A DNA stretch of 36,900 nucleotides from Paracoccaceae bacterium (GCA_947461435.1 CANHLE010000025.1:1-36900); one strand, 5' to 3'. Counted from the stretch's first letter, positions 1 through 15,593 are shown. Made by a program: numbers and translations. The notes: a model not told the origin generated them from the letters alone.

Positions 1-1169
<1,169 letters not shown>

Positions 1170-1195
1170 AATGGCCTCCTAATTCGTGCGGTTGC

Positions 1196-1274
1196 GGTGG
1201 GTTGCACCCACCCTACAGGTTGGTAGGGCGGGGTTTACGCCTGAATTTTGCGAACAAAATTCAAGCAACCCGCC
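1196..1274 (+). repeat. Intergenic hairpin repeat, copy A (fusA-tuf gap)
   Basis: The fusA-tuf spacer is filled by nested inverted repeats. GGTGGGT (1196-1202) pairs with ACCCACC (1206-1212), CCCTAC (1211-1216) can pair with GTAGGG (1223-1228), and TGAATTTTG pairs with CAAAATTCA around a CGAA loop (about 1242-1263), enclosed by GGCGGGGTT and AACCCGCC. Positions 1225-1274 match the reverse complement of 10672-10719, so this is a dispersed element and not a unique terminator. No U-run follows it on the minus strand, so it should not stop transcription into tuf. Confidence 0.75.
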
Positions 1275-1281
1275 ACACCGG

Positions 1282-3402
1282 TTAAGCGTATTTCTTCTGG
1301 ATCTCTTGGCTGATGTTCTCGGGGACAGCATCGTAGTGGTCGAAGGACATCGAGAAAACAGCACGGCCCGAGGTCATGGAGCGCAGCGTGTTGATATAGC
1401 CGAACATATTGGCCAAAGGTACCATCGCAGCGATGACATTCGCGTTTCCGCGGCTGTCTTGACCGTTGATCATGCCCCGACGCGATGTCAGGTCACCGAT
1501 GACGCCGCCGGTATATTCTTCCGGTGTGACGACTTCGACTTTCATGATCGGCTCAAGCAACTTTGCGCCGGCTTTCTTCAGGCCTTCGCGCATTGCGGCG
1601 CGCGAGGCGATTTCGAACGCCAGAACCGAAGAGTCGACGTCGTGATAGGCACCGTCAATCAACTGCACCTTGAAGTCGATCACGGGGAACCCTGCCAGCG
1701 GACCGGAGTCCATGACCGACTTGATGCCCTTTTCGACGCCGGGGATATATTCCTTCGGCACCGCGCCGCCAACGATCTTGCTTTCGAACGAATAGCCTTC
1801 GCCCGGTTCGGTTGGATCGATGATCAGCTTGATGCGTGCGAACTGGCCCGTGCCGCCCGTTTGCTTCTTGTGGGTATAGTCGATCTCGGTCGAGCGTGAA
1901 ATCGTCTCACGGTAGGCCACCTGCGGCGCACCGATGTTCGCTTCAACCTTGAACTCGCGGCGCATACGATCCACGAGAATGTCGAGGTGAAGTTCGCCCA
2001 TGCCTTTCATGATGGTCTGGCCCGATTCCAGGTCAGTTTCCACACGGAAGGACGGATCCTCGGCTGCCAGACGGGCCAAAGCAATGCCCATCTTTTCTTG
2101 GTCAGCCTTGGTTTTCGGCTCTACGGCGATTTCGATAACCGGCACTGGGAACGTCATGGTCTCCAGAACCACAGGCTTGGCGTTGTCGCACAACGTGTCG
2201 CCCGTCGTCGTTTCTTTCAGGCCTGCCAACGCCATGATGTCGCCCGCAAAAGCTTCGGCGATTTCTTCTTGCTTGTTGGCGTGCATCATGACCATCCGGC
2301 CAATCCGCTCTTTGCGGTTCTTGGTCGCGTTCAAGATCTGATCGCCCTTTTTCACTTGACCCGAATAGATGCGGGTGAAGGTCAGGGTTCCCATGAAGGG
2401 GTCGTTCATGATCTTGAAAGCCAACCCCGAGAAGGGCTGGCTGTCATCAGCCGAACGTTCGATATTGCGCGTTTCCGTCTCGTCGCCCGGCGCGAAACCC
2501 AAGTAGGGCGGCACGTCGAGTGGGTCGGGAAGGAAGTCGATCACAGCGTTCAACATGGGCTGCACGCCCTTGTTCTTGAACGCCGAACCGGCAAGGATCG
2601 GAACGAAGTCGATGGCCAGCGTGCCCTTGCGGATCAGCTTGCGCAGCGTTGCTTCGTCAGGCTCATTGCCCTCAAGATAGGCTTCCATCGCAGTGTCGTC
2701 TTGCTCGACCGCGATTTCCAGCATGTTGTAACGCCACTTGTCTGCATCGGCCTTCAGTTCGGCACGGATCGGACGACGTTCCCACGAAGCGCCCAGATCT
2801 TCGCCCAAATAGACCCATTCTTCCATGGTGATCAGGTCGATGATGCCTTCAAGCTTGTCCTCGGCGCCGATCGGAATCTGGATCGGCATCGGAACCGCGC
2901 CGGTGCGGTCCTTGATCATCTTCACGCAGTTGAAGAAGTCTGCGCCGGTCTTGTCCATCTTGTTGACAAAAACGATCCGCGGAACCTTGTACCGATCGGC
3001 CTGACGCCAAACGGTTTCGGTTTGCGGCTCAACGCCCGCGTTGCCGTCCAAAAGAACAACTGCGCCATCCAGAACAGCCAACGAACGTTCAACTTCAATG
3101 GTGAAGTCCACGTGACCGGGTGTGTCAATGATGTTGAAGCGGTACTTGTCGTCCGACGACAGGTCAGCGCTGTCAATCTGACGCTGCCAGAACGTTGTGG
3201 TCGCAGCAGAGGTGATCGTGATGCCACGCTCTTGCTCTTGCTCCATCCAGTCCATGGTGGCTGCGCCATCATGGACTTCACCGATCTTGTGAACCTTGCC
3301 GGTGTAGTAAAGGATCCGCTCCGTCGTCGTGGTTTTACCCGCGTCGATGTGAGCGATAATGCCGAAGTTGCGATAGCGATTCAGCGGATAGTCGCGTGCC
3401 AT
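1282..3402 (-). CDS. fusA: Elongation factor G
   Basis: EF-G is the translocation GTPase; it moves tRNA and mRNA through the ribosome and acts with RRF in recycling. The 706-residue length is normal. The protein begins [20 protein letters not shown] and shows G1 [10 protein letters not shown]3 DTPGHVDF and G4 NKMD within the first 150 residues, followed by domains II-V. The C-terminal region contains the loop YHDVDSS, and the protein ends EIQKKYA. It lies nine bases after the rpsG stop and is the third gene of the str operon, cotranscribed with rpsL, rpsG and tuf. Nothing in the sequence suggests truncation or a second, mitochondrial-type EF-G. Confidence 0.98.
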   Translation of the reverse strand: MARDYPLNRYRNFGIIAHIDAGKTTTTERILYYTGKVHKIGEVHDGAATMDWMEQEQERGITITSAATTTFWQRQIDSADLSSDDKYRFNIIDTPGHVDFTIEVERSLAVLDGAVVLLDGNAGVEPQTETVWRQADRYKVPRIVFVNKMDKTGADFFNCVKMIKDRTGAVPMPIQIPIGAEDKLEGIIDLITMEEWVYLGEDLGASWERRPIRAELKADADKWRYNMLEIAVEQDDTAMEAYLEGNEPDEATLRKLIRKGTLAIDFVPILAGSAFKNKGVQPMLNAVIDFLPDPLDVPPYLGFAPGDETETRNIERSADDSQPFSGLAFKIMNDPFMGTLTFTRIYSGQVKKGDQILNATKNRKERIGRMVMMHANKQEEIAEAFAGDIMALAGLKETTTGDTLCDNAKPVVLETMTFPVPVIEIAVEPKTKADQEKMGIALARLAAEDPSFRVETDLESGQTIMKGMGELHLDILVDRMRREFKVEANIGAPQVAYRETISRSTEIDYTHKKQTGGTGQFARIKLIIDPTEPGEGYSFESKIVGGAVPKEYIPGVEKGIKSVMDSGPLAGFPVIDFKVQLIDGAYHDVDSSVLAFEIASRAAMREGLKKAGAKLLEPIMKVEVVTPEEYTGGVIGDLTSRRGMINGQDSRGNANVIAAMVPLANMFGYINTLRSMTSGRAVFSMSFDHYDAVPENISQEIQKKYA

Positions 3403-3411
3403 GATAGCCCC

Positions 3412-3882
3412 TTACCAGCGATAATGGCTGAACGCTTTGTTTGCGTCGGCCATCTTGTGGGTGTCTTCCCGCTTTTTGACTGCGGTACCACGGTTGTTAA
3501 CGGCATCCGACAATTCGGCAGCCAGGCGCTCTTCCATGGTGTTCTCGTTGCGCTTGCGAGCAGCGATGATCAGCCAACGGATGGCAAGCGCTTCACGGCG
3601 CTCGGTCCGCACTTCGACGGGGACCTGATAGGTCGCACCACCGACGCGGCGCGAACGCACTTCGACGGAAGGCTTCACATTTTCAAGCGCTTCATGGAAG
3701 CACTGGATCGGCTCGCGCTTCAGACGGGTTTGAACCCGCTCAAGGGCGCCATAAACGATTCCCTCTGCGATGGATTTTTTGCCATCCAGCATCAGGTTGT
3801 TCATGAACTTGGTCAGAACCTTATCGCCATATTTGGCGTCGGGCAGAATTTCGCGCTTTTCAGCGGCGTGACGACGGGACAT
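3412..3882 (-). CDS. rpsG: Small ribosomal subunit protein S7
   Basis: S7 is a primary assembly protein of the 30S head that binds the 3' major domain of 16S rRNA near the exit site. The product is 156 residues, the standard bacterial length, starting [20 protein letters not shown] and ending in [15 protein letters not shown], both typical of S7. A clear GAGGAG ribosome binding site lies seven bases before the ATG. It sits 11 bases after rpsL and just before fusA. In Enterobacteria S7 represses the str operon by binding the rpsL-rpsG spacer; here that spacer is only 11 bases, so the same mechanism has no room. Confidence 0.98.
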   Translation of the reverse strand: MSRRHAAEKREILPDAKYGDKVLTKFMNNLMLDGKKSIAEGIVYGALERVQTRLKREPIQCFHEALENVKPSVEVRSRRVGGATYQVPVEVRTERREALAIRWLIIAARKRNENTMEERLAAELSDAVNNRGTAVKKREDTHKMADANKAFSHYRW

Positions 3883-3893
3883 TCTTTATCTCC

Positions 3894-4265
3894 TCACTTC
3901 GGACGCTTGGCGCCGTATTTCGAACGACGCTGACGACGATCTTTGACGCCTTGGGTATCCAAAACGCCACGGAGGATGTGGTAGCGCACGCCGGGAAGGT
4001 CTTTGATACGACCGCCGCGGATCAGAACCACAGAGTGTTCCTGAAGGTTGTGCTTTTCGCCGGGGATATAGCAGATCACTTCAAAGCTGTTGGTCAGGCG
4101 CACTTTTGCGACTTTCCGCATGGCCGAGTTCGGCTTCTTTGGAGTCGTTGTGTACACGCGGGTGCAAACACCGCGCTTTTGTGGGCAGGATTCCAAGTGC
4201 TGCGACTTGGACTTCCGCACGTTAGGCTCCCGCGGTTTGCGGATAAGCTGTTGGATCGTCGGCAT
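3894..4265 (-). CDS. rpsL: Small ribosomal subunit protein S12
   Basis: S12 lies at the decoding centre of the 30S subunit and affects translational accuracy. The 123-residue product starts [12 protein letters not shown] and contains the conserved blocks [11 protein letters not shown] and [14 protein letters not shown]. The lysines whose substitution gives streptomycin resistance in other bacteria (in PKKPNS and GRIKDLPG) are unchanged, so this gene looks wild type for streptomycin. The start has a GAGG sequence seven bases upstream. It is the first gene of the str operon; its promoter must lie in the 260-base gap before it. Confidence 0.98.
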   Translation of the reverse strand: MPTIQQLIRKPREPNVRKSKSQHLESCPQKRGVCTRVYTTTPKKPNSAMRKVAKVRLTNSFEVICYIPGEKHNLQEHSVVLIRGGRIKDLPGVRYHILRGVLDTQGVKDRRQRRSKYGAKRPK

Positions 4266-4525
4266 TCACGTACCTCGTTTTGCGCCATCATCAGCGCTGT
4301 CAATACTCGCCCCAAACCTTGGGACACTGCTTCTCGACGTTTGTCTTGCGCAGACCGCAAAACACAAACACCGCATATATCCCTGACCCGGGATAACGCG
4401 GTGGAATTCCAGAGGATCGGGGCCGAAACCCGGATCTTGACCACATCAAGCTTTGAACCAAAACACGAAAGAGAATCCCCCAACGCGCCTTGATGGGCGG
4501 CAAATACGCGGTCATGCAGGGGTTG
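4266..4525 (-). promoter_or_regulatory. Leader and promoter region of the str operon
   Basis: This gap between the PAP2 gene and rpsL must hold the str promoter and 5' leader. Two inverted repeats are visible: an imperfect one with arms at 4339-4351 and 4357-4369 (GTTTGTCTTGCGC against GCAAAACACAAAC), and a perfect 6-bp hairpin TATCCC/GGGATA at 4378-4395. A TTGACA on the minus strand lies too close to the rpsL start to be a useful -35 box. I could not place a convincing promoter by eye. Confidence 0.5.
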
Positions 4526-5203
4526 TCAACGGCCCTTGGGCGCAACAAACCTTTGGACCCAATAGGCCACAAAAAGGGTGAAAAGCATCGCAAGAAGCGA
4601 GTCTGACAGAAAGTGTCCCCCCGCGCTTATTCGCTGAAACGCCGATAGAAACGGCAAAAGAATGGCAAGTGCCAGACCGGTCCCATACCTGCCCTGCCCC
4701 AACCGATCCTTGTTTGCGGCAAGCAGCATGATCAAGGCCACACTTAGCGCCGTCACGGCACTAACCTCCCCCGAGACAAAGCTGCAATTTGCGGCGCACT
4801 GATCTGTCCAGACATGGGGCGGCGTGAACAGTTTATCGCCGCCAAATTCCGTGACATTTCGCGGCCTCGCGCGGCCCCAATAGGATTTCAGGATCCTGTT
4901 GACCAAAAGTCCTGGGCCCAAAATAAAGGTCAGGGTGATCGCCGCCCAGTCACGGCGACCCAGTCCCAGCACAACAGGGGCTACCCATTTCCCGCCAGCC
5001 ACGATGAACAGCCCTGCAAGTGCAGGCAGGAAAGGCGTCACGCGCAAGATCCACCGCAGGGCCACATTCCAGGGCGCGGTTTCCAATGGAAAGGCTACAC
5101 CATCAAAAAACAGTCGTGACGTCGCCAAATCGATCTGCGGCCAAAGTGCAAACAGGATCAACGTAACGGCTGAGGCCGTGACCAGAACAAGGCTGCTTTT
5201 CAT
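4526..5203 (-). CDS. PAP2-family membrane phosphatase with variant motif
   Basis: This is a 225-residue integral membrane protein of the PAP2 superfamily, which hydrolyses phosphomonoesters or pyrophosphates of lipids (phosphatidate, undecaprenyl pyrophosphate, lipid A). It has several hydrophobic segments, beginning with residues 3-20. Motif 1 is KSYWGRARP (K-x6-RP). Motif 3 is RISAGGHFLSD (R-x5-H-x3-D), with the nucleophilic histidine present. Motif 2, normally PSGH, reads VSGE, so the usual proton-donor histidine is replaced by glutamate. The ATG at 5203 overlaps the stop of the upstream transporter as ATGA; a longer in-frame extension upstream overlaps that gene and lacks PAP2 features. 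Translational coupling argues for a joint lipid-related role. The substrate is unknown. Confidence 0.85.
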   Translation of the reverse strand: MKSSLVLVTASAVTLILFALWPQIDLATSRLFFDGVAFPLETAPWNVALRWILRVTPFLPALAGLFIVAGGKWVAPVVLGLGRRDWAAITLTFILGPGLLVNRILKSYWGRARPRNVTEFGGDKLFTPPHVWTDQCAANCSFVSGEVSAVTALSVALIMLLAANKDRLGQGRYGTGLALAILLPFLSAFQRISAGGHFLSDSLLAMLFTLFVAYWVQRFVAPKGR

Positions 5204-6081
5204 GCGCTCGTCGCCCGTTTGAGTGCGCGTTCGCGCAGCAAAGTGAATATTCCTGCGGCGATGACGATTGATGCGCCAAAGACCGTCCAAAAGTCTGGCA
5301 AGGTTCCAAACGAGATCCAGCCCAAAAGAATGGCCCACAGAAGCGATGTGTAGCGGAAGGGCGCAACAACCCCGATATCGCCCGACCGCATGGCTGTGAC
5401 GGCGCACAGATATCCCACGATCAAGAAGATTCCCGCGCCGAATATTTGCAGGGATTGCGGCAGGTTCACCGAATGCCAGCCTTCCCACATCATCCCGATC
5501 AGACCCATGGCCGTCACGCCAACCCCCGCGCCCAGAGCTATGATGACGGAGGGGACATGCCCCTTCATCGGGCGCACCGCAAGATCGCGGGCGACGACGC
5601 AGAACATGGAGGCGAGGCCGAGCAGAGCGTAGCGATCAAACCCGGCGGTGCCCGGGCGAATGACGATCAAAACGCCCGCGAAGCCGACCAGGATCGCCGT
5701 CATCCGTCGCCAACCGATCTGGTCACCGAACATCAGCGCCGCGCCGAGGGTGACGGCGAGCGGCATGGCCTGCATGATGGCCGACAGGTTGGCGAGCGGC
5801 ATGTGAAGCAGGGCCGTCAGGAAGAAGATCGTGGCCAGCACGTCTGCGAGCGAGCGAAGGGCGACCAGTTTCATATCGGCTCGGTTCAGCGGCTGGCGGT
5901 AAGATCCGGTGAAGGCGGCAATCAGGGCCAGACCTGCCACGGCGATGACGCCGCGCAGGACAATCGTATGATACAGCGGAAGGGTCTGCGTGACGGCTTT
6001 CATGAAGGTATCGTTCACGGTGAAGGCCATCATGGACAGGCACATATAGAGGGTGCCGCGAAGATTATCTGAGATGTTCAT
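5200..6081 (-). CDS. EamA/DMT-family membrane transporter
   Basis: The 293-residue product is almost wholly hydrophobic, with about ten membrane segments arranged as two EamA repeats (roughly residues 8-140 and 150-285), the layout of drug/metabolite transporters. Typical features are LRGVIAVAGL near residue 45, LANLSAIMQAMPL near 97 and the second-repeat APFRYTSLLWAILLGW near 240. Substrates in this superfamily range from amino acids and nucleotides to lipid carriers and cannot be predicted here. GGGAG five bases before the ATG supports the start. It is the first gene of a two-gene operon with the PAP2 phosphatase (4-base overlap) and has its own upstream region with a perfect palindrome at 6178-6196. 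Confidence 0.88.
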   Translation of the reverse strand: MNISDNLRGTLYMCLSMMAFTVNDTFMKAVTQTLPLYHTIVLRGVIAVAGLALIAAFTGSYRQPLNRADMKLVALRSLADVLATIFFLTALLHMPLANLSAIMQAMPLAVTLGAALMFGDQIGWRRMTAILVGFAGVLIVIRPGTAGFDRYALLGLASMFCVVARDLAVRPMKGHVPSVIIALGAGVGVTAMGLIGMMWEGWHSVNLPQSLQIFGAGIFLIVGYLCAVTAMRSGDIGVVAPFRYTSLLWAILLGWISFGTLPDFWTVFGASIVIAAGIFTLLRERALKRATSA

Positions 6082-6177
6082 GATGGCTCCCTTGGCCAGA
6101 GCGTTAACAGGCGCTGAGGGAGGATTCCAGAGGGGAAAATGGGGGCCGCTGAGACGGGCTGAGGCCTGAGCGGGGGC

Positions 6178-6196
6178 ATGTCCCGAGTCGGGACAT
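6178..6196. promoter_or_regulatory. Perfect 19-bp palindrome, probable operator
   Basis: ATGTCCCGA, one central G, then TCGGGACAT: a perfect 9-bp inverted repeat 97 bases upstream of the EamA start. It sits at the edge of an AT-rich stretch that contains a TTGAAA on the minus strand. No U-run follows on the minus strand and the spacing suits a dimeric repressor better than a terminator. The regulator is not identified. Confidence 0.5.
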
Positions 6197-6285
6197 TATT
6201 TTAGTGTTATTATTTCAACACCTTAAGAACGGAAATTTACAAAATCTTAGGATTTGGAAAAGAACGCCGCAGAACAGAGAAGGCG

Positions 6286-6312
6286 CTGCCCACCGACTGC
6301 CCACCGACTGCC
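6286..6312. repeat. 11-bp tandem repeat
   Basis: CTGCCCACCGA is present twice in tandem (6286-6296, 6297-6307), followed by a partial third copy CTGCC. It lies just beyond the rpoC terminator. It could be simple slippage or part of a binding site. Confidence 0.7.
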
Positions 6313-6338
6313 GCGCGATTGGCCCCTGACGGGATCGA

Positions 6339-6375
6339 TAAAAACGAAAAGGCCCCCCGGTTTCCCGAGGGGCCC
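6339..6375 (-). terminator. Rho-independent terminator of rpoC
   Basis: On the minus strand a 10-bp stem (GGCCCCTCGG with CCGGGGGGCC, one U-G pair) with a GAAA tetraloop is followed by TTTTCGTTTTT. It lies about 20 bases past the rpoC stop and closes the rplJ-rplL-rpoB-rpoC transcript. Confidence 0.92.
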
Positions 6376-6396
6376 ATCTTGGTCAATCAACCAAAA

Positions 6397-10629
<4,233 letters not shown>

Positions 10630-10671
10630 TTCAATTCCTAAGAATAAGGGCGGCGGGGGAAGGTGCGGCAA

Positions 10672-10719
10672 GACGGGTAGCTTGAATTTTCTTTAAAATT
10701 CAGGCCTGAACCCCGCCCT
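10672..10719 (-). repeat. Intergenic hairpin repeat, copy B (rpoB-rpoC gap)
   Basis: Read on the minus strand, this copy matches 1225-1274: AGGGCGGGGTT, a few bases, GCCTGAATTTT, a loop, AAAATTCAAGC, then ACCCGTC. The inner stem is TGAATTTT/AAAATTCA with loop AAAG; in copy A the loop is different but the stem is kept. It is read in the opposite orientation to copy A relative to transcription of the host operon. Confidence 0.75.
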
Positions 10720-10758
10720 GCCGTTCGGCGTTGGGCGGGACTTACCCCGCCTTTCGCG

Positions 10759-13700
10759 TCACTCTTCCTCCGCATCCAGGAGTTCCATGTTAAGGCCGAG
10801 GCCGCGCACTTCCTTGACGAGAACGTTGAAGGATTCTGGCACGCCAGCTTCAAAGTTGTCCTCGCCCTTGACGATGCTTTCATAGACCTTTGTCCGGCCT
10901 GCCACGTCGTCCGACTTTACGGTCAACATCTCTTGCAGGGTGTAGGCGGCACCATAGGCTTCAAGAGCCCAGACCTCCATTTCCCCAAGACGCTGACCAC
11001 CGAACTGCGCCTTACCACCCAGCGGCTGCTGTGTGACGAGCGAGTATGGTCCGGTCGAACGGGCGTGCAGCTTGTCATCCACCAAGTGGTGAAGTTTCAG
11101 CATGTATTTCACGCCCACGGTGACTTTGCGGGCGAATTGTTCGCCCGAGCGGCCATCGAAGACCACCGATTGACCCGAGGTGTCGAACCCGGCGCGCGTC
11201 AGCGCGTCGTTCACGTCAGCCTCTTTGGCCCCGTCAAACACCGGGGTGGCAATCGGCACACCTTTGGTGACATTCCCTGCCAGTTCCAGGAACTCGGCTT
11301 CGGTACGGTCAGCAAAAGCTTCTTCATAGGTCTCATCGCCATAGGCAAAGCGAACGGCGTCGCGCACCGGGGTCATATCACCGCTGCGGCGATATTCCTT
11401 CAGCGCGTCGTCGATCTTGATGCCAAGGCCACGTGCAGCCCAGCCCATGTGCGTTTCCAGAATCTGGCCAACGTTCATGCGCGATGGCACACCCAGCGGG
11501 TTCAACACCAGGTCAACCGGGGTGCCGTCGGCAAGGAAGGGCATATCCTCCATCGGGACGACTTTCGAGATAACACCCTTGTTGCCGTGACGGCCTGCCA
11601 TCTTGTCGCCCGGCTGAAGCTTGCGCTTCACGGCCACGAAGACTTTGACCATCTTCATCACACCCGGAGGCAAATCGTCGCCGCGACGGACCTTTTCCAC
11701 TTTGTCGTCAAAGCGGTTATCCAAGGCACGCTTTTGGGCTTCGAACTGGTCATGCAGGGCTTCGACCTCTTTGGCGAGGTCTTCTTCGGCCACCGCAAGC
11801 TGCCACCACTGACCACGCGACAGCGTGCCCAGCAGATCTTCGTCGATGGTCGATCCGGACTTGATGCCTTTGGGGCCTTTGACAGCCACGCGGCCTTTGA
11901 TCAGCGTCTTGAGGCGCGAGTAGATGTTCCGCTCCAGAATTGTCAGCTCGTCGTCGCGGTCACGCGCCAGACGTTCGACTTCTTCGCGTTCGATCTGCAG
12001 GGCGCGTTCGTCTTTGTCCACACCGTGACGGTTGAACACGCGCACTTCGACGATCGTGCCATAGGCACCGGGCGGCAGACGCAAGGAGGTGTCGCGCACA
12101 TCCGAGGCCTTTTCGCCGAAGATCGCCCGCAGCAGTTTTTCTTCCGGGGTCATGGGCGATTCACCTTTGGGGGTGATTTTGCCAACCAGAATGTCCCCGG
12201 GCTGAACCTCGGCGCCAATGTAGACGATGCCAGCCTCGTCGAGGTTGCGCAGCGCTTCTTCACCGACGTTCGGGATATCGCGGGTAATTTCCTCTGGCCC
12301 CAGTTTCGTATCGCGGGCCGCCACTTCGTATTCTTCGATGTGGATCGAGGTGAACACGTCGTCGCGCAGTATGCGTTCCGAAATCAGGATACTGTCTTCG
12401 TAGTTGTACCCGTTCCAAGGCATGAAGGCGACGACCACGTTCCGGCCAAGGGCCAATTCGCCCATGTCGGTGCAGGGGCCGTCGGCCACAACTTCGCCGC
12501 GCATCACAATGTCGCCCACCTTCACCAGCGGACGCTGGTTGATGCAGGAGGATTGGTTTGACCGCTTGAACTTGCGCAGACGGTAGATGTCGACGCCCGG
12601 CTCTCCGGGTTCCAGCATTTCGGTGGCGCGCACGACGATACGGGTCGCGTCCACCTGATCGATGACACCCGCGCGGCGGGCCATGATGGCCGCGCCAGAA
12701 TCGCGGGCGACCACGGCTTCAATTCCGGTGCCGACAAAGGGGGCATCCGATTGCAGCAAGGGAACCGCCTGACGCTGCATGTTCGAGCCCATGAGGGCGC
12801 GGTTTGCGTCGTCGTTTTCAAGGAACGGGATCAAGGAGGCGGCGACAGACACAAGCTGCTTTGGCGAGACGTCGATCAGGTCGATCGCATCTGGCGGGTT
12901 CAGCATGAAGTCGCCCGCTTTGCGCGACGAAATCAGATCGTCGGTAAAGCGGCCCTCGGCGTCCTGGCTGGCGTTTGCCTGAGCCACGGTGTGGCGCATC
13001 TCCTCGGTCGCGGACATATAGACCACGTCGTCGGTGACTTTGCCGTCGATCACCTTGCGGTACGGTGTTTCGATGAAGCCGTACTTGTTCACGCGGGCGA
13101 AAGTGGCCAGCGAGTTGATCAGGCCGATGTTCTGGCCTTCGGGCGTTTCAATCGGGCACATCCGGCCATAGTGTGTCGGGTGAACGTCGCGAACTTCAAA
13201 TCCGGCGCGTTCGCGGGTCAAACCGCCCGGCCCAAGGGCCGACAGGCGGCGCTTGTGCGTCACTTCGGACAGCGGGTTGGTTTGGTCCATGAACTGCGAC
13301 AACTGCGAGGAGCCGAAGAATTCACGCACCGCAGCGGCGGCCGGTTTGGCGTTGATCAGGTCTTGCGGCATGATCGTGTCGATTTCGACAGAGGACATGC
13401 GTTCCTTGATCGCGCGCTCCATCCGAAGAAGGCCGACGCGGTACTGATTTTCCATCAATTCACCGACCGAGCGCACCCGGCGGTTGCCAAGGTGGTCGAT
13501 GTCGTCGATCTCGCCTTTGCCGTCGCGCAGTTCGGTCAGGGCCTTGATGCAGGCCACGATATCAGCGCGGTCAAGCGTGCGCTGGGTGTCTGGGCGGCCC
13601 AAATCCAAACGCATGTTCATTTTCACGCGGCCGACGGCCGACAGATCATAGCGCTCGCTGTCGAAGAACAGGGTATCGAACATCTGGCTGGCCGCTTCAA

Positions 13701-14892
13701 CGGTTGGCGGCTCGCCCGGACGCATGACGCGGTAGATGTCCATCAGGGCGGTGTCGCGCCCCATGTTCTTGTCTGCGGCCATCGTGTTGCGGATGTAGGG
13801 ACCGACGTTGATATTGTCGATGTCCAGCACCGGAATGTCGGTGATCCCTTGGTCGATCAGCACCTTGACGCTGCCGCCCTTGGGTTCGCCGTCACGGTCA
13901 TAATCCATCGTCAGTTCGTCACCGGCCTCTGCCCAAATCTCGCCGGTTTCATCGTTGATGATGTCCTTGGCGACATAGCGGCCCAGAATGTGATCGAACG
14001 GCACCAGAAGTTCGGTGACCGAAGCTTCGTCTTTCCACTTCTTCACCATGCGCGGCGTGCACTTTTCGCCCGCTTTCAGAATGACTTCGCCGGTGGCGGC
14101 ATCGACCAGATCATAGGTCGGCCGGGTGCCCGAAACGCGCGACGGGAAGAACTTGGTGATCCAGCCCTTGTTCTTGACATGCTTGAAATTGATGGTTTCG
14201 TAATAGGCATCCATGATGCCTTCTTGATCCATGCCCAGCGCATAAAGCAGAGTCGTGACAGGCAGTTTACGGCGACGGTCGATCCGCGCAAAAACGATGT
14301 CCTTGGCGTCGAATTCAAAATCGAGCCACGATCCGCGGTACGGAATGATCCGGCAGGCAAACAAGAGTTTGCCCGACGAGTGGGTCTTGCCCTTGTCGTG
14401 GTCAAAGAACACGCCCGGCGAGCGGTGCATCTGGCTGACGATAACCCGCTCGGTGCCATTCACGATGAAGGTGCCGTTGTGGGTCATCAAAGGCATATCG
14501 CCCATGTAGACGTCTTGTTCCTTGATGTCCTTGACCGACCGTGCGCCGGTGGTTTCATCGACATCAAACACGATCAGGCGCAGCGTGACCTTCAAAGGTG
14601 CTGCATAGGTCATGTCGCGCGACTGGCATTCATCCACGTCGTACTTTGGCTTTTCCAATTCGTATTTCACGAATTCCAAAACGGCCGTTTCATTAAAATC
14701 CTTGATCGGGAAAACCGACTGGAAAGTACCTTGGATGCCCTCGCCATCCAGCGGTTTGGGGCTGTCGCCCGACCGCAAAAACAGATCGTAGGAGGATTTC
14801 TGAACCTCAATCAGGTTCGGCATGTCCAGAACTTCGCGAATTTTGCCGAAATACCGGCGGATCCGCTTCTGACCAACGTAAGCTTGCGCCAT
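10759..14892 (-). CDS. rpoB: DNA-directed RNA polymerase subunit beta
   Basis: The beta subunit forms the other half of the polymerase active-site cleft and is the rifamycin target. The product is 1377 residues, starting [20 protein letters not shown] and ending in [10 protein letters not shown]. Rifampicin cluster I lies at about residues 527-560 ([16 protein letters not shown], then [13 protein letters not shown]), with the usual D, H and S positions unchanged, so no rifampicin-resistance substitution is visible there. The conserved C-terminal block [20 protein letters not shown] is present. It is separated from rplL by a 262-base spacer with two strong hairpins and followed by rpoC. Confidence 0.98.
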   Translation of the reverse strand: MAQAYVGQKRIRRYFGKIREVLDMPNLIEVQKSSYDLFLRSGDSPKPLDGEGIQGTFQSVFPIKDFNETAVLEFVKYELEKPKYDVDECQSRDMTYAAPLKVTLRLIVFDVDETTGARSVKDIKEQDVYMGDMPLMTHNGTFIVNGTERVIVSQMHRSPGVFFDHDKGKTHSSGKLLFACRIIPYRGSWLDFEFDAKDIVFARIDRRRKLPVTTLLYALGMDQEGIMDAYYETINFKHVKNKGWITKFFPSRVSGTRPTYDLVDAATGEVILKAGEKCTPRMVKKWKDEASVTELLVPFDHILGRYVAKDIINDETGEIWAEAGDELTMDYDRDGEPKGGSVKVLIDQGITDIPVLDIDNINVGPYIRNTMAADKNMGRDTALMDIYRVMRPGEPPTVEAASQMFDTLFFDSERYDLSAVGRVKMNMRLDLGRPDTQRTLDRADIVACIKALTELRDGKGEIDDIDHLGNRRVRSVGELMENQYRVGLLRMERAIKERMSSVEIDTIMPQDLINAKPAAAAVREFFGSSQLSQFMDQTNPLSEVTHKRRLSALGPGGLTRERAGFEVRDVHPTHYGRMCPIETPEGQNIGLINSLATFARVNKYGFIETPYRKVIDGKVTDDVVYMSATEEMRHTVAQANASQDAEGRFTDDLISSRKAGDFMLNPPDAIDLIDVSPKQLVSVAASLIPFLENDDANRALMGSNMQRQAVPLLQSDAPFVGTGIEAVVARDSGAAIMARRAGVIDQVDATRIVVRATEMLEPGEPGVDIYRLRKFKRSNQSSCINQRPLVKVGDIVMRGEVVADGPCTDMGELALGRNVVVAFMPWNGYNYEDSILISERILRDDVFTSIHIEEYEVAARDTKLGPEEITRDIPNVGEEALRNLDEAGIVYIGAEVQPGDILVGKITPKGESPMTPEEKLLRAIFGEKASDVRDTSLRLPPGAYGTIVEVRVFNRHGVDKDERALQIEREEVERLARDRDDELTILERNIYSRLKTLIKGRVAVKGPKGIKSGSTIDEDLLGTLSRGQWWQLAVAEEDLAKEVEALHDQFEAQKRALDNRFDDKVEKVRRGDDLPPGVMKMVKVFVAVKRKLQPGDKMAGRHGNKGVISKVVPMEDMPFLADGTPVDLVLNPLGVPSRMNVGQILETHMGWAARGLGIKIDDALKEYRRSGDMTPVRDAVRFAYGDETYEEAFADRTEAEFLELAGNVTKGVPIATPVFDGAKEADVNDALTRAGFDTSGQSVVFDGRSGEQFARKVTVGVKYMLKLHHLVDDKLHARSTGPYSLVTQQPLGGKAQFGGQRLGEMEVWALEAYGAAYTLQEMLTVKSDDVAGRTKVYESIVKGEDNFEAGVPESFNVLVKEVRGLGLNMELLDAEEE

Positions 14893-15028
14893 GCTCGTCG
14901 TTACCTTTCATCTTTTTTCGCCGGCGCGCGTCCTGTCGGGCACAGGGGCACGCCGCTTGGCGAGAGGGAGCGAAGGTTCAATTCATGCCACCTGTCCCGT
15001 CAGGCAGCTCCCGAACCTATCACCGCAC

Positions 15029-15062
15029 CTTGGAACCGGCTTTCGCAAAAGCCCCTTCCAAG
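15029..15062 (-). promoter_or_regulatory. rplL-rpoB spacer hairpin 2
   Basis: CTTGGAA pairs with TTCCAAG, enclosing GCTTT/AAAGC, to make a nested stem-loop in the rplL-rpoB leader. No U-run follows on the minus strand, so a simple terminator is unlikely. In E. coli the same spacer contains an attenuator and an RNase III processing site; a similar role here is inferred from position. Confidence 0.5.
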
Positions 15063-15070
15063 ACGCGATT

Positions 15071-15100
15071 GACTGGGCCGAGGTTCCCCTCGACCCAGTC
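15071..15100 (-). promoter_or_regulatory. rplL-rpoB spacer hairpin 1
   Basis: On the minus strand GACTGGG and CCCAGTC form the outer stem and CGAGG/CCTCG the inner stem, closed by a GGAA loop. It lies about 55 bases past the rplL stop and eight bases before hairpin 2. No U-run follows. It could set the ratio of L7/L12 to polymerase by attenuation or RNA processing. Confidence 0.55.
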
Positions 15101-15154
15101 AGAAATTCATGGGGTGGGATGGCAGGGCACCAAGGCCGTGCAACCCCTTCCCGA

Positions 15155-15541
15155 TTACTTCAGTTCAACCTTGGCGCCAGCGCCTTCAAGGGTCTTCTTG
15201 AAGCCTTCAGCGTCAGCTTTCGAGACGCCTTCTTTCACTTTGCCGCCGGCCTCAACAAGGTCCTTGGCTTCTTTCAGGCCCAGACCGGTGATGGTGCGGA
15301 CTTCTTTGATGACGTTGATTTTGTTCGGACCAGCTTCGGTCAGGACAACGTCAAATTCGGTCTGCTCTTCGGCCGGTGCAGCAGCAGCTGCAGCAGGGCC
15401 AGCAGCCATCATGACGGCGCCACCGGCTGCCGGCTCGATGCCGTACTTGTCTTTCAAGATGGTCTTCAGTTCCTGTGCTTGCAGGAGGGTCAGACCAACG
15501 ATTTCTTCGGCGAGTTTGTTCAGATCAGCCATTTTGCTCAT
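15155..15541 (-). CDS. rplL: Large ribosomal subunit protein L7/L12
   Basis: L7/L12 is the flexible stalk protein that recruits translation GTPases; several copies bind L10. The product is 128 residues or 125 if the second methionine ([13 protein letters not shown]) is the start, as in most family members. The GGA upstream would suit either. The N-terminal dimerisation domain is followed by an alanine-rich hinge (about residues 40-57) and the C-terminal domain with [14 protein letters not shown]. It lies 52 bases after rplJ in the same transcript. Confidence 0.97.
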   Translation of the reverse strand: MSKMADLNKLAEEIVGLTLLQAQELKTILKDKYGIEPAAGGAVMMAAGPAAAAAAPAEEQTEFDVVLTEAGPNKINVIKEVRTITGLGLKEAKDLVEAGGKVKEGVSKADAEGFKKTLEGAGAKVELK

Positions 15542-15593
15542 TCCGTAAGGTTAAAGGTTTCCAACGCGATGGGATGTCCCACGCAGGTCAGGA

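Larger units (their letters stand above)
6082..6396. other. rpoC-EamA intergenic region, no gene seen
   Basis: This 315-base gap holds, in minus-strand order, the rpoC terminator, an 11-bp tandem repeat, an AT-rich promoter-like stretch (about 6190-6250), the 19-bp palindrome and the EamA ribosome binding site. No open frame with coding character was seen on either strand. Confidence 0.6.

Noticed and set aside
4266-4300. TTGACA near 4300 on the minus strand as the str -35 box
   Set aside because: The corresponding -10 position would fall about ten bases before the rpsL ATG and has no TATAAT-like sequence, leaving no room for the ribosome site.
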